The position numbers were made by a program, and so were the translations under genes. DNA of 64,000 bases, from contig QCBO01000004.1 in NCBI GenBank assembly GCA_003279105.1, positions 1 through 64,000 on the forward strand, read 5' to 3'. A model generated the notes under the pieces. It saw only the letters and a list, made by a program, of their open reading frames with translations. It searched no databases and was not told the origin of the DNA. Below, piece after piece: positions 32,358-42,329 of the stretch. Origin of the DNA: Prochlorococcus sp. AG-347-I19. Lineage in GTDB: Bacteria > Cyanobacteriota > Cyanobacteriia > PCC-6307 > Cyanobiaceae. Every line of letters starts with the position of its first letter. Position 1 is the first letter of the stretch.

Positions 32358-33590
32358 TTGGAAAATGCAAATTTAAAAATTTTTGAATTATTGTCTCCTA
32401 AACATGAAAGGGATAATATAAAATTAGGTTTATCAAGAATTAAAAAAGCTCTTCAAGAACTTGGTAATCCTTGCAAGAGTATCCCTGCGATACAGATTAT
32501 TGGAACCAATGGAAAAGGATCAATCGCGGCATATTTAGAGAGTATACTTTTTGAAGCTAAAAGGAATTTCGGTGTAACTACATCTCCTCATCTTTTGGAT
32601 GTATGCGAGAGGATTAGAGTTAATAAAAAAAATATTAATAAAACTGATTTTGAAAAAATCTATAGACTAATAGAAAAAAAATTTTCAACATTTGAACTAA
32701 CTCCTTTTGAAAAAATCATTTGCTGCGCACTAAATTTTTTTGACTATAAAAAAGTTGAATTACTCATTCTTGAAGCTGGCTTAGGGGGACGATTAGACGC
32801 GACAACAGCCCATAAATTTAGACCAATCATTGCTATTGGGAATATTGGCTTAGACCATACAGAATTTCTTGGAGATACGATTGAAAAAATTGCCGAAGAA
32901 AAATTAGCAGTTATTGAAAATAACTCAATTGTCATTTCATGCAATCAAAATAGTCAAGTTGAAAATTTGATAACCAAAAAAGTTAAAGAGGTGGGAGCAG
33001 AAATTATTTGGAAAGATTCAATTTCAAACAGCTACGAGCTTGGATTAAAAGGAATTTTTCAAAAGCAAAATGCTTCGGTAGCTGTTGGAGCAATCGAAGC
33101 GCTGAATAATTTGGGATTTAACATAAGAGAAAAACACATATCTGAAGGTCTTAAAAAAACAACTTGGAACGGAAGGCTAGAAATAATAAATTATTTCAAC
33201 AAAGAAATTCTTGTAGATTGTGCGCATAATTATCCTGCTGCAAAAGCACTCTCTAATGAGCGAAGCAATTGGGAGAATGAAGATAAAGGAATTTATTGGA
33301 TTTTAGGTGTCCAAAGACAAAAAGATATTTACTCAATATTAAAAACACTTCTAAAGAAAAATGATCGCTTATTACTTGTGCCAGTTCCAAACCAACCTAG
33401 TTGGCAATTAAATGATCTCTCTCAGATTAAAGAAGTTGACTTTCAAAAAACAATTGAATTTAAAACATTTGAACTTGCCATTGAATATTTATTTTCCCTA
33501 GAAAAATGGCCGCCTAATCATCCTGTTCTAACAGGTTCTATTTTTTTAGTTGCTGAATTTATTAAATTTGCGAATAAAGAAAAATGTTAA
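32358..33590 (+). CDS. folC: Folylpolyglutamate/dihydrofolate synthase (TTG start)
   Basis: IIGTNGKGSIAAYLESIL, EAGLGGRLDATT, LDHTEFLGDTIEKIAEEKLAV, DCAHNYPAAKAL. Confidence 0.93.
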   Translation: MENANLKIFELLSPKHERDNIKLGLSRIKKALQELGNPCKSIPAIQIIGTNGKGSIAAYLESILFEAKRNFGVTTSPHLLDVCERIRVNKKNINKTDFEKIYRLIEKKFSTFELTPFEKIICCALNFFDYKKVELLILEAGLGGRLDATTAHKFRPIIAIGNIGLDHTEFLGDTIEKIAEEKLAVIENNSIVISCNQNSQVENLITKKVKEVGAEIIWKDSISNSYELGLKGIFQKQNASVAVGAIEALNNLGFNIREKHISEGLKKTTWNGRLEIINYFNKEILVDCAHNYPAAKALSNERSNWENEDKGIYWILGVQRQKDIYSILKTLLKKNDRLLLVPVPNQPSWQLNDLSQIKEVDFQKTIEFKTFELAIEYLFSLEKWPPNHPVLTGSIFLVAEFIKFANKEKC

Positions 33591-34978
33591 ATTTTAAATT
33601 GTTCTTTTACTTCCCAACCTTCCAATTTTCCTGGATTTAATAGCCCTTTAGGATCAAATCTTAATTTCGCTTTTACTTGATCTGCATCTACAACTCCTAG
33701 ACCTCCGCCTTCAACTGTTAGAACATGAGGATTAAAAATAAAAGCACCAAGTTTCTTGCAATCCTCCATTATTTCATTTAATTCTTCTGCCCCATTCCAC
33801 TTTAATACAGGCAAAGCGGCTAATCGCGGTGATCCCTGTTGAGAAACTGCCTCTAAATGCCAAAGAACTTTTTTACCCCATTTTTTTTTCAAAAAATTAA
33901 TTAACTCTAGTTCATTATTAAGTGGCAAAAGCATCTGTAAATAAGTCCAATTTTTATCCCTAGACCTCATATGAAGAGTTGTATGATTCCATACGACTTC
34001 AGAAATTCCATTCACGAGCTTTTCTTCTTCCCCAAGTAGGGTAGATTCAACTTTAAATTTTTTACAAATTAGCTCGATGGTTTTTATTCCTCCAAGAGTA
34101 GATTGAATTAATATCTTGTGACTTCTAGATTTACTTTTAAACCATTTTGGCATTTGATCTACAATTTCTTCTTCAAGAATTGCTCCTAATTTCAGATTAA
34201 TTGCTGCGCTAGTAAGAGTTTTTAATATTTCTATTGTTTTTTCAAATTCAATACAGTCAATAACTAATGAGTACCACTTACGTTTGATATCAGTAGCAAG
34301 TAATAAAGAAGTAATTATTCCATTAGTCCCATAAGCATGATTTAGAGGTTCGGATTCTTCAGCATCAAATTTTAACAATGCAGGTTTTTCATTCATCGTT
34401 ACTGCCTCTAAACCTATAAGATTTCCTGGATCTCTTAAAAATCCCCACCTAATGGAACCAATACCTCCTGATCCGCCAGCAATAAAACCTCCAATTGTTG
34501 CAGTTTTCCAAGTACTAGGAAGTAATCTCAATTCCCTCCCATATTTCTCTAATTGTTTATTCAAATCTCCCATAACACAGCCAGACTGTACTTTTACAAA
34601 GCCTGTATCTGGATCAAATTCTTCTAACTTATTAAATTGACTCATATGCATTACAACTCCTTTAAATAATGGGACAGCTTGTCCATAATTACCTGTACCT
34701 GAACCCCTTAAAGTAAGTGGGATAGATAATTCCCAACAAATTTCTGCAACTTCCTTTACCGCTTTGTGATCACTTGGTCTTACCACCAAATCAGCAGTAC
34801 ATTGGTCTAATTTTTCAGTAAGGATTGGAGAGTAGTTATAAAAATCTTTTGAAAGTCTTTTTAAATCAGATTTATTTTCAATGATCTCTAAGTTTTTGAC
34901 TTCTCTAAATTTGTCTATAAATTTAAGTTTTGATATCATTAATAAAAAATTTTTATGATTTGTATATAAATTAACCAA
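33587..34978 (-). CDS. FAD-linked oxidase (GlcD-like)
   Basis: TLRGSGTGNYGQAVPLFKGVVMHMSQFNKL, GGFIAGGSGGIGSIRWG, C-terminal FDPKGLLNPGKLEGWE. Confidence 0.85.
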   Translation of the reverse strand: MVNLYTNHKNFLLMISKLKFIDKFREVKNLEIIENKSDLKRLSKDFYNYSPILTEKLDQCTADLVVRPSDHKAVKEVAEICWELSIPLTLRGSGTGNYGQAVPLFKGVVMHMSQFNKLEEFDPDTGFVKVQSGCVMGDLNKQLEKYGRELRLLPSTWKTATIGGFIAGGSGGIGSIRWGFLRDPGNLIGLEAVTMNEKPALLKFDAEESEPLNHAYGTNGIITSLLLATDIKRKWYSLVIDCIEFEKTIEILKTLTSAAINLKLGAILEEEIVDQMPKWFKSKSRSHKILIQSTLGGIKTIELICKKFKVESTLLGEEEKLVNGISEVVWNHTTLHMRSRDKNWTYLQMLLPLNNELELINFLKKKWGKKVLWHLEAVSQQGSPRLAALPVLKWNGAEELNEIMEDCKKLGAFIFNPHVLTVEGGGLGVVDADQVKAKLRFDPKGLLNPGKLEGWEVKEQFKI

Positions 34979-36214
34979 TTAGCAATACAAATCGCCGTTT
35001 ATAAATACTTTTCTCTTTAAATTGTTCGAAAAAACATCTGCCCATCTTTGTGCATCTAAAATCACAAAATCAGCAGGACAACCTTTTTTAATTAAACCAT
35101 CCCATTTTAAATTTAATAATCTACTTGGAGCTAAAAAAATAGAAGATAGAGTCATTCTCTCCCAGGGATTAAGTTGAAGCATCGGCATCGAGCAAGACAA
35201 CGTATAAAAAGGGTCAAAATTACCAAATGGGTACCAAGGGTCTTGAACATTATCACTACCAAGGGATACATCCACATGTGATTTTTGTAATTGCTTTATT
35301 GGCGCAACTGGTCTTTTTGATGAAGTAGTTTTATTACTTCGATTGAGCAGCCAAAAATTTGTTAGGGGTAAGGCAATAACCTTAATATTTTTCTCAGCCA
35401 TTTTTTCACCTAAATTTAAAATCTCTCTATTACTTAGAAAAATAAGACTACTCAAATGACTACAAGTGATCGGAATACTATTAATATCTAAATTTTCGAT
35501 TGTCTCCAATAAAACTTTTATTCCCGCTCCAGGCTCAATAATTGATTCATCTATATGCAAATCAATTTCTAATTTATATTTACTCGCAAGAAGAAGCATC
35601 TTTGCTAGAAATTTGCTTGTGTTTTTTTTATTAAAAGGGGGTACAATAACCCCTCCTAAAATGCCTCCATTAGAGGAAAATATTTTTGCCAAATCTTCTC
35701 CATCAGTTGTATCCCAGAATTCCAATGGAGCTAGAGCAACGTATTGTAAAGTCAACTCACATGAAATTTTTTTTTGCAATTTAAAAAGTTCAATCCAAAT
35801 ATCAATAGATTGACCTTTGAATGTATCAATATGACTTCTAATGGCACGGTATCCATTTTGTATGGCAAGTTTTAATGATTTCTCAACTCTTTCAAGAACC
35901 TTATCTGTAGTTCTAGTTTTATGTTCTTCAAGATTTACTGATAATGCTCCTTCATAGTTTGATTCCAGATTAGGAAAGTCTGCCCATGTAAAAGATTTAT
36001 CAAAATGCGAATGCGTTTCAACAAATCTTGGGAATAAAATATTTTTTGGTTTTGTAATTTTATCTTTTAAAGGCTTTAACTCAGAAACAAATCCATCCTC
36101 CCAACTAATGGAAACTGAACATAAATCCTCTTCATCGATAATGAGGTTATCTATATCTTCTATTAAACAAAGGCTTCTGGGAATAAGAACCTCAGCTGTG
36201 CAGGAATTACTCAA
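34979..36214 (-). CDS. Cytosine deaminase-like amidohydrolase
   Basis: FPRFVETHSHFDKSFTWADFPN, SHIDTFKGQSIDIWIEL, DLHIDE, SLGSDNVQDPWYPFGNFDPF. Confidence 0.82.
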   Translation of the reverse strand: MSNSCTAEVLIPRSLCLIEDIDNLIIDEEDLCSVSISWEDGFVSELKPLKDKITKPKNILFPRFVETHSHFDKSFTWADFPNLESNYEGALSVNLEEHKTRTTDKVLERVEKSLKLAIQNGYRAIRSHIDTFKGQSIDIWIELFKLQKKISCELTLQYVALAPLEFWDTTDGEDLAKIFSSNGGILGGVIVPPFNKKNTSKFLAKMLLLASKYKLEIDLHIDESIIEPGAGIKVLLETIENLDINSIPITCSHLSSLIFLSNREILNLGEKMAEKNIKVIALPLTNFWLLNRSNKTTSSKRPVAPIKQLQKSHVDVSLGSDNVQDPWYPFGNFDPFYTLSCSMPMLQLNPWERMTLSSIFLAPSRLLNLKWDGLIKKGCPADFVILDAQRWADVFSNNLKRKVFINGDLYC

Positions 36215-36342
36215 ATTTTTAATTTTTTTTTATTTTAAATCATAAGAAAACTTTACTGAATTAGAAAATAATTCAAATTTCTCTAAAAGATAAAAATAAC
36301 TATGAAAAATTACCCTTGAGTTGTTAAATTTATAAATGTGAG

Positions 36343-36415
36343 GCGGGCGTCGCCAAGTGGTTAAGGCAGCGGCTTGTGGCGCCGCTATTCGGGGGTTCGA
36401 ATCCCCTCGCTCGCC
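36343..36415 (+). tRNA. tRNA-His (GTG)
   Basis: Cloverleaf with extra 5' G, anticodon loop ttGTGgc, T arm gggggttcgaatccccc-like. Confidence 0.94.
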
Positions 36416-36487
36416 CTCAAAAATATTGCAGCAAAATTATTTAACTTGTAATTTTGAATTAAAGAATCATAAAAAATTCCTAGCAAA

Positions 36488-37882
36488 GTGCTAACAAAAA
36501 CAAAATCAGACGAAAAAAAAATTCAAAAGTATTCAACTACGGGCAGTTATTGGATAACCACATTTGGATGCCAAATGAACAAGGCTGATTCTGAGAGAAT
36601 GGCTGGGACATTAGAGAAAATGGGATACACCAGAGCAGATAATGAATTAAATGCCGATTTGGTCTTGTACAATACATGTACTATTAGAGATAATGCAGAG
36701 CAAAAAGTTTATAGCTTTCTAGGAAGACAGGCAAAAAGAAAGCACAAAACACCTAGCTTAAAACTTGTAGTTGCGGGTTGTCTTGCTCAGCAAGAGGGAG
36801 AATCCTTACTAAGAAGAGTCCCAGAACTTGACCTAGTAATGGGCCCTCAACATGTAAATAATCTTGAGAATCTTCTGGGGAAAGTTGATTTAGGAAATCA
36901 AGTTGCTGCTACAGAAGAAACCTTCATTTCTGAAGATATAACAAGTGCCAGAAGAGAAAGCTCTATTTGTGGCTGGGTTAATATCATCTATGGATGTAAT
37001 GAAAGATGTTCATATTGTGTAGTACCCTCTGTCAGAGGAAAAGAGCAATCAAGATATCCAAATGCGATAAAAAGTGAGATCCAAAAATTAGCTGATGATA
37101 ATTTTAAAGAAATTACTCTTTTGGGTCAGAACATTGATGCTTATGGTAGAGACCTTCCAGGAACTACAAAAGAGGGGAGAAAAGAGAATACCCTAACTGA
37201 TCTTTTGTATTATATTCATGATGTTAAAGGAATTCACAGAATAAGATTTGCTACTAGTCATCCAAGATATTTTTCAAAAAGGCTGATTCAAGCTTGTTAT
37301 GAACTTGATAAAGTTTGTGAACATTTCCATATCCCCTTCCAAAGTGGAAATGATGAAATTTTAAAGCAAATGTCCAGAGGATATTCTATTAAAAAGTATA
37401 AAAATATCATCGAGAACATAAGGTCATTAATGCCAGATGCATCAATCACAGCTGACGCGATAGTTGCCTTCCCAGGAGAAACCGAGCAACAATATCAAGA
37501 TACATTAAAGCTAATATCAGAAATTGGCTTTGATCAGGTGAATACAGCAGCATACTCTCCAAGACCAAATACGCCTGCCGCAGTTTGGACTAATCAACTT
37601 TCGGAAGAGGTAAAAAAAGCTAGATTGCAAGAAATTAATGATTTGGTCGAGAAAACTGCAAGGAGTAGAAACCAAAGATATATCAATAATATCGAAAGCG
37701 TTTTAATTGAGGGTTTAAATCCAAAAAATTCATCTCAAATTATGGGTAGAACTAGAACCAATAGATTAACTTTCGTAGAGATTCCCAAAAACAATAATTT
37801 TAATTTTTCGTTGGGAGATGAGATAAATGTCAGAATAAATGAAGCAAGACCCTTTTCTTTAACAGGAGAACTTTCTTTATAA
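36488..37882 (+). CDS. miaB: tRNA-2-methylthio-N6-dimethylallyladenosine synthase MiaB (GTG start)
   Basis: [49 protein letters not shown]. Confidence 0.96.
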   Translation: MLTKTKSDEKKIQKYSTTGSYWITTFGCQMNKADSERMAGTLEKMGYTRADNELNADLVLYNTCTIRDNAEQKVYSFLGRQAKRKHKTPSLKLVVAGCLAQQEGESLLRRVPELDLVMGPQHVNNLENLLGKVDLGNQVAATEETFISEDITSARRESSICGWVNIIYGCNERCSYCVVPSVRGKEQSRYPNAIKSEIQKLADDNFKEITLLGQNIDAYGRDLPGTTKEGRKENTLTDLLYYIHDVKGIHRIRFATSHPRYFSKRLIQACYELDKVCEHFHIPFQSGNDEILKQMSRGYSIKKYKNIIENIRSLMPDASITADAIVAFPGETEQQYQDTLKLISEIGFDQVNTAAYSPRPNTPAAVWTNQLSEEVKKARLQEINDLVEKTARSRNQRYINNIESVLIEGLNPKNSSQIMGRTRTNRLTFVEIPKNNNFNFSLGDEINVRINEARPFSLTGELSL

Positions 37883-37893
37883 ATTTTTTTTAA

Positions 37894-38961
37894 ATGATCG
37901 GGGGAAAGAAAAAATGTATTGGATTAATATTTGGCGGGCATTCCAATGAACATGAAGTATCGATATCCTCTGCAAAAACAGTTTTTCAAGCATTTAATGC
38001 TCAAATAAATAAAGAACGCTTTACAGTTAAAGCCTTTTACATAAACAAATATGGAGATTGGCTTGATAGTGATATTTCAGAAAAAATCCTGATTGGTGAA
38101 ATTGAAAACTATAAAGCAAAAAAACAAGTAACTTTTAATCAAGAAAAAATTAACTTCCTTGACGGAATTAAATTTCAAAATATTGATGTTTGGTTTCCTC
38201 TTTTACATGGATTTAATGGTGAAGACGGATCAATTCATGGCTTAATTAGATTTACAAAGAAACCTTTAGTCGGGTGCGGAATTATTGGCTCTGCACTTGG
38301 AATGGATAAAATATTGATGAAAACAATTTTCTCCAACCTTAAAATTCCACAAGTTAATTATCTAGTTTTTCAAAATGAAGATCTCAAAGATAAACAAGTA
38401 AAAAATAAAATAATTAATGAAATTTTAAAAAAATTAAAATTTCCTGTTTTTGTTAAACCATCGAACTCTGGATCATCTCTTGGCATCTCTAAAGTCAAAA
38501 ATGAATTAGAAATATTACAAGCATTAGAAAAGGCTCGGGAAATAGATCCAAGAATCTTAATAGAGGAAGGTTTAGAGGTAAGGGAAATTGAATGTGGAAT
38601 AATTGGGAATTCAAAACTCTTAACCTCTGAGATAGGCGAGGTAAATTACAAAAGTGATTGGTATGATTACGATTCAAAATATCACTCAAATAATAAAATA
38701 ATTATCCCAGCCGAAATAGATTCTAAAATCACAAAAGAAATTAAAGAAATTGCTATTAAAAGTTGTAAGGCACTAAATATTTTTGGTTTTGCAAGAGTAG
38801 ATTTCTTTTTAGAAAAATCTTCAAATAAAATTTTACTCAATGAAATAAATACAATTCCTGGTTTTACAAAAAACAGTATGTTTCCAATGCTTTGGGAAGC
38901 TTCAGGTTTAAAAATTGAACAACTTGTGGCTAAACTAGTAGATATATCTTTAGATTTGTAA
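37894..38961 (+). CDS. ddl: D-alanine--D-alanine ligase
   Basis: LIFGGHSNEHEVSISSAKTV, LLHGFNGEDGSIHGL, FVKPSNSGSSLGISKV, NEINTIPGFTKNSMFP. Confidence 0.96.
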   Translation: MIGGKKKCIGLIFGGHSNEHEVSISSAKTVFQAFNAQINKERFTVKAFYINKYGDWLDSDISEKILIGEIENYKAKKQVTFNQEKINFLDGIKFQNIDVWFPLLHGFNGEDGSIHGLIRFTKKPLVGCGIIGSALGMDKILMKTIFSNLKIPQVNYLVFQNEDLKDKQVKNKIINEILKKLKFPVFVKPSNSGSSLGISKVKNELEILQALEKAREIDPRILIEEGLEVREIECGIIGNSKLLTSEIGEVNYKSDWYDYDSKYHSNNKIIIPAEIDSKITKEIKEIAIKSCKALNIFGFARVDFFLEKSSNKILLNEINTIPGFTKNSMFPMLWEASGLKIEQLVAKLVDISLDL

Positions 38962-38971
38962 TTTAAATCAA

Positions 38972-39382
38972 ATGTTGCATGGACTACTTTGGTTACCATT
39001 ACTTTTAATCTTCATTTTATTAACTGCACTTGGATGGTTAGAAAGAAGAAGGCAAAATCTTTTTAGAAGCTGGGCTAGTGATTCTGAACTTTGCAAGTTG
39101 GATAGTTCAGGTGCAGCGTCTTTAAAAAATGGGGAGTTAAAGTGGAGCGCATTTGAAGCTGGTAAATTTGAAGAAAAAGATTGTTTTACGATCAAGAAAC
39201 TGGAATTAGTTGAATTAATGGCACTAACTTCAGGTGAAGCCCCTCTAACAAGCGAATCTCAGGGTAAGTGCAGGTTGAGATTAGTAGGGGATGGGAAAGA
39301 AATGGATGTCCCATTTTCAGATGCAGAGCAAGCGAGAAACTGGATGGACCAACTGATGGAAAAAGCTCGATGTGATTTGTGA
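38972..39382 (+). CDS. Conserved hypothetical protein with N-terminal TM, between ddl and ftsQ
   Basis: 136-aa ORF with N-terminal hydrophobic segment; 4-bp overlap with ftsQ start. Confidence 0.75.
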   Translation: MLHGLLWLPLLLIFILLTALGWLERRRQNLFRSWASDSELCKLDSSGAASLKNGELKWSAFEAGKFEEKDCFTIKKLELVELMALTSGEAPLTSESQGKCRLRLVGDGKEMDVPFSDAEQARNWMDQLMEKARCDL

Positions 39383-40104
39383 AAAACCAAAAAGGAATTA
39401 AAAATAGAAGCTTTTTTTTTCTAATTTCATTTTTATTTTTAACAAGCTTATTAAGCATAAGAACTCTAAAAAAAGTTGATCCTCAGGACATTAGGATTTC
39501 TGGTAGTGAATTATTTTCGCAGAATGATGTGGTAAAAAATTCATCTTTAAGTTTTCCGATCCGATTAATTTTTGTTGAAACAAATTTGTTAGAAAAGGAG
39601 TTAAAACAAAATTTATCCCTCAAGAATGTTTCGGTAAACAGAGAATTATTCCCTTTTGGTTTGAAAGTTCATATTAATTCAAGAATTCCAATAGCTTACG
39701 GTGAAAGAATATTAAACGAAGAAAAAATATTAGGCTTCATTGACAAAGATGGAATTTTTATAAATAAACAAAATGTGGATAAAAAAAATTTGAAAAAATT
39801 TAACATACAAGTCTTTGGATGGAACAAAAAATTTGCAAAAATTTTATCAGAAATTTTTATTGCTATAGATAATTATGAATTAGAGATAGTTAGAATAACC
39901 TTCTCATCCGACGGGTTTCTAACTATTGAGGATAAAGATTTAAAAACAATATTCTTAGGATCCAAGCCAAATTTAATCAACTATCAATTACAAAAAATCA
40001 ATAATCTTAATAATGAATTTAAGAAAAAAAGCTTTTCAAAAAAAATAGATAATATTGATCTTACTGATCCAGATAAACCAAAAATAAAAGTGTTCAAACC
40101 CTAA
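39379..40104 (+). CDS. ftsQ: FtsQ/DivIB-like cell division protein (GTG start)
   Basis: Single N-terminal TM, POTRA-like DIRISGSELFSQNDV, position before ftsZ. Confidence 0.8.
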   Translation: MKNQKGIKNRSFFFLISFLFLTSLLSIRTLKKVDPQDIRISGSELFSQNDVVKNSSLSFPIRLIFVETNLLEKELKQNLSLKNVSVNRELFPFGLKVHINSRIPIAYGERILNEEKILGFIDKDGIFINKQNVDKKNLKKFNIQVFGWNKKFAKILSEIFIAIDNYELEIVRITFSSDGFLTIEDKDLKTIFLGSKPNLINYQLQKINNLNNEFKKKSFSKKIDNIDLTDPDKPKIKVFKP

Positions 40105-40255
40105 TATTTGAAAAAGGATTTTAAATAATTATTTTTAATTATTGTAGTGTTGATATGGGTTTTGCATTCAAAACAAAATATTTAATAAATAAATATTTTT
40201 AGGATTTTCCTCAACAAATTCCTACAGATGAGCTCAGTAAGTTCATAATGCACCC

Positions 40256-40267
40256 AATACTAGTATT
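40256..40267. repeat. 12-bp palindrome aatactagtatt just upstream of ftsZ
   Basis: Read directly; ends 16 bp before the ftsZ ATG. Confidence 0.8.
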
Positions 40268-40283
40268 AGATTCCTATTAAGAG

Positions 40284-41399
40284 ATGAGCTTCGGTAACAA
40301 TCCTAACTTTGATCAATCGAGAGAAATCCTTCCAAGTCAAAACGCCAAAATAGAAGTTATTGGTGTAGGTGGTGGTGGCAGTAATGCAGTCAATAGAATG
40401 ATAAATAGTGATTTAGAAGGTGTTTCATTTAGGGTCCTCAATACTGATGCACAAGCACTACTTCAATCTTCTGCAGAGAGTAGGGTTCAACTTGGACAAA
40501 ACCTCACTAGAGGTTTAGGTGCAGGTGGAAATCCTAGTATTGGGCAAAAAGCAGCCGAAGAATCTAAAGAAGAGCTTCAACAAGCTTTAGAAGGATCAGA
40601 TCTAGTTTTTATAGCCGCTGGAATGGGTGGAGGAACTGGTACAGGAGCAGCTCCGGTAGTTGCAGAAGTCGCCAAACAAAGTGGAGCTCTAACAGTAGGT
40701 ATAGTAACCAAACCATTTTCTTTTGAAGGAAAAAGAAGAATGCGTCAAGCAGAGGAGGGGATCGCAAGACTAGCTGAAAACGTTGATACTCTTATTGTTA
40801 TTCCAAATGACCGATTAAAAGATGTTATAGCAGGAGCTCCCCTTCAAGAAGCATTTAGGAATGCTGATGATGTTCTAAGAATGGGAGTCAAAGGCATTAG
40901 TGACATAATTACTTGCCCTGGATTAGTTAATGTTGATTTTGCAGACGTAAGGTCAGTTATGACGGAAGCTGGCACTGCTCTTCTCGGCATAGGTATAGGT
41001 TCAGGAAGATCGAGAGCTATAGAGGCAGCACAGGCAGCAATGAATAGTCCTTTGTTAGAAGCAGCTAGAATTGATGGAGCTAAAGGTTGCGTTATAAATA
41101 TTACTGGTGGAAAAGATATGACTCTAGAAGACATGACCTCTGCATCCGAAATTGTTTATGATGTTGTTGATCAAGAAGCAAATATTATTGTAGGTGCAGT
41201 GGTAGATGAGGCAATGGAAGGGGAGATACAAGTTACTGTAATTGCTACAGGGTTTGAAACAACCCAACCATTAAACCAGCAAAGAATAAAAAACAGATTA
41301 TCTAATCAACCCTTATATAATTATTCCGACAATAAAGAATCAGGAGCTAGTATTCCCGAGTTTTTGAGATTAAGGCAAAATAAAAAAGAAATTGGTTAA
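40284..41399 (+). CDS. ftsZ: Cell division GTPase FtsZ
   Basis: [35 protein letters not shown]. Confidence 0.98.
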   Translation: MSFGNNPNFDQSREILPSQNAKIEVIGVGGGGSNAVNRMINSDLEGVSFRVLNTDAQALLQSSAESRVQLGQNLTRGLGAGGNPSIGQKAAEESKEELQQALEGSDLVFIAAGMGGGTGTGAAPVVAEVAKQSGALTVGIVTKPFSFEGKRRMRQAEEGIARLAENVDTLIVIPNDRLKDVIAGAPLQEAFRNADDVLRMGVKGISDIITCPGLVNVDFADVRSVMTEAGTALLGIGIGSGRSRAIEAAQAAMNSPLLEAARIDGAKGCVINITGGKDMTLEDMTSASEIVYDVVDQEANIIVGAVVDEAMEGEIQVTVIATGFETTQPLNQQRIKNRLSNQPLYNYSDNKESGASIPEFLRLRQNKKEIG

Positions 41400-41412
41400 A
41401 AGGTAAAATAGA

Positions 41413-41510
41413 GTGACTCGGTTATCTCGCCTGCCTCAAGCATCCCTTGTGGCTGCTACCTTCCGGTCCTGACCAGGTTTAGGCGTTAAAACCGCGAAAG
41501 GCCGAGTCAG
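41413..41510 (-). ncRNA. ffs: Signal recognition particle RNA (4.5S-like)
   Basis: Minus strand contains cctggtcaggaccggaaggtagcagccacaaggg, the conserved SRP domain IV; closing arms gactcgg/ccgagtc. Confidence 0.95.
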
Positions 41511-41555
41511 GATCATACTAGCAATTCTTGATTAAAAAAGATACATAAATTTATT

Positions 41556-42329
41556 ATGTTACCTTCAGACCTAGTTAATTATAAAAAAAATTCTCGCAAA
41601 ATCATTGCACTAACTGCATGGGACTCCATATCAGGATCCATCGCAGAACAAGCAAATGTTGATCTCGTACTAGTAGGAGATTCATTAGCAATGGTCTGTT
41701 TAGGATACAAATCGACGTTGCCATTAACCTTAGAAAACATAATTTATCATACTAATGCTGTTTCAAGAGGATTTAAAAAGAAAATTGAGGAACAACCTTT
41801 AGTTGTCTCAGATATGCCTTTTCTGACTTACCAATGTGGAGAGGATAAAGCTGTTGAGTATGCAGGGAAAATCATTCAGAGCACTTATGCAAAAGCTGTA
41901 AAAGTAGAAGGAGCTGAACCAGAAATACAAAAAGTAATTTCTAGATTAATAAGAATGGGAATCCCTGTTATGGGTCATATAGGTCTTACACCACAAAGCT
42001 ATCTAAATATTGGATTAAAAAAACAAGGAGAAAGCTTAGCAAGCCAAGAAAAAATCAAGAAAGAGGCTTCAATTCTTCAGGGATTAGGATGTTTTTCAAT
42101 AGTTCTTGAACATATTCCTGATTTCCTTGCTAAGGAAATACAAAATTCTTTAACAATTCCAGTAATAGGTATCGGTGCTGGTAATTATTGCGATGGGCAA
42201 GTAAGAGTTACTGCAGATTTGTTAGGCCTCAATGATGATCACCCACCATTTTGCCAACCAATTATCCAAGGAAAGAGATTATTTAAGGATAAATTAAAAG
42301 AATGGGTAGACTCTGAAAGACTTAATTGA
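41556..42329 (+). CDS. panB: 3-methyl-2-oxobutanoate hydroxymethyltransferase
   Basis: ALTAWDSISGSIAEQANVDLVLVGDSLAMV, VMGHIGLTPQS, IGIGAGNYCDGQV. Confidence 0.95.
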   Translation: MLPSDLVNYKKNSRKIIALTAWDSISGSIAEQANVDLVLVGDSLAMVCLGYKSTLPLTLENIIYHTNAVSRGFKKKIEEQPLVVSDMPFLTYQCGEDKAVEYAGKIIQSTYAKAVKVEGAEPEIQKVISRLIRMGIPVMGHIGLTPQSYLNIGLKKQGESLASQEKIKKEASILQGLGCFSIVLEHIPDFLAKEIQNSLTIPVIGIGAGNYCDGQVRVTADLLGLNDDHPPFCQPIIQGKRLFKDKLKEWVDSERLN

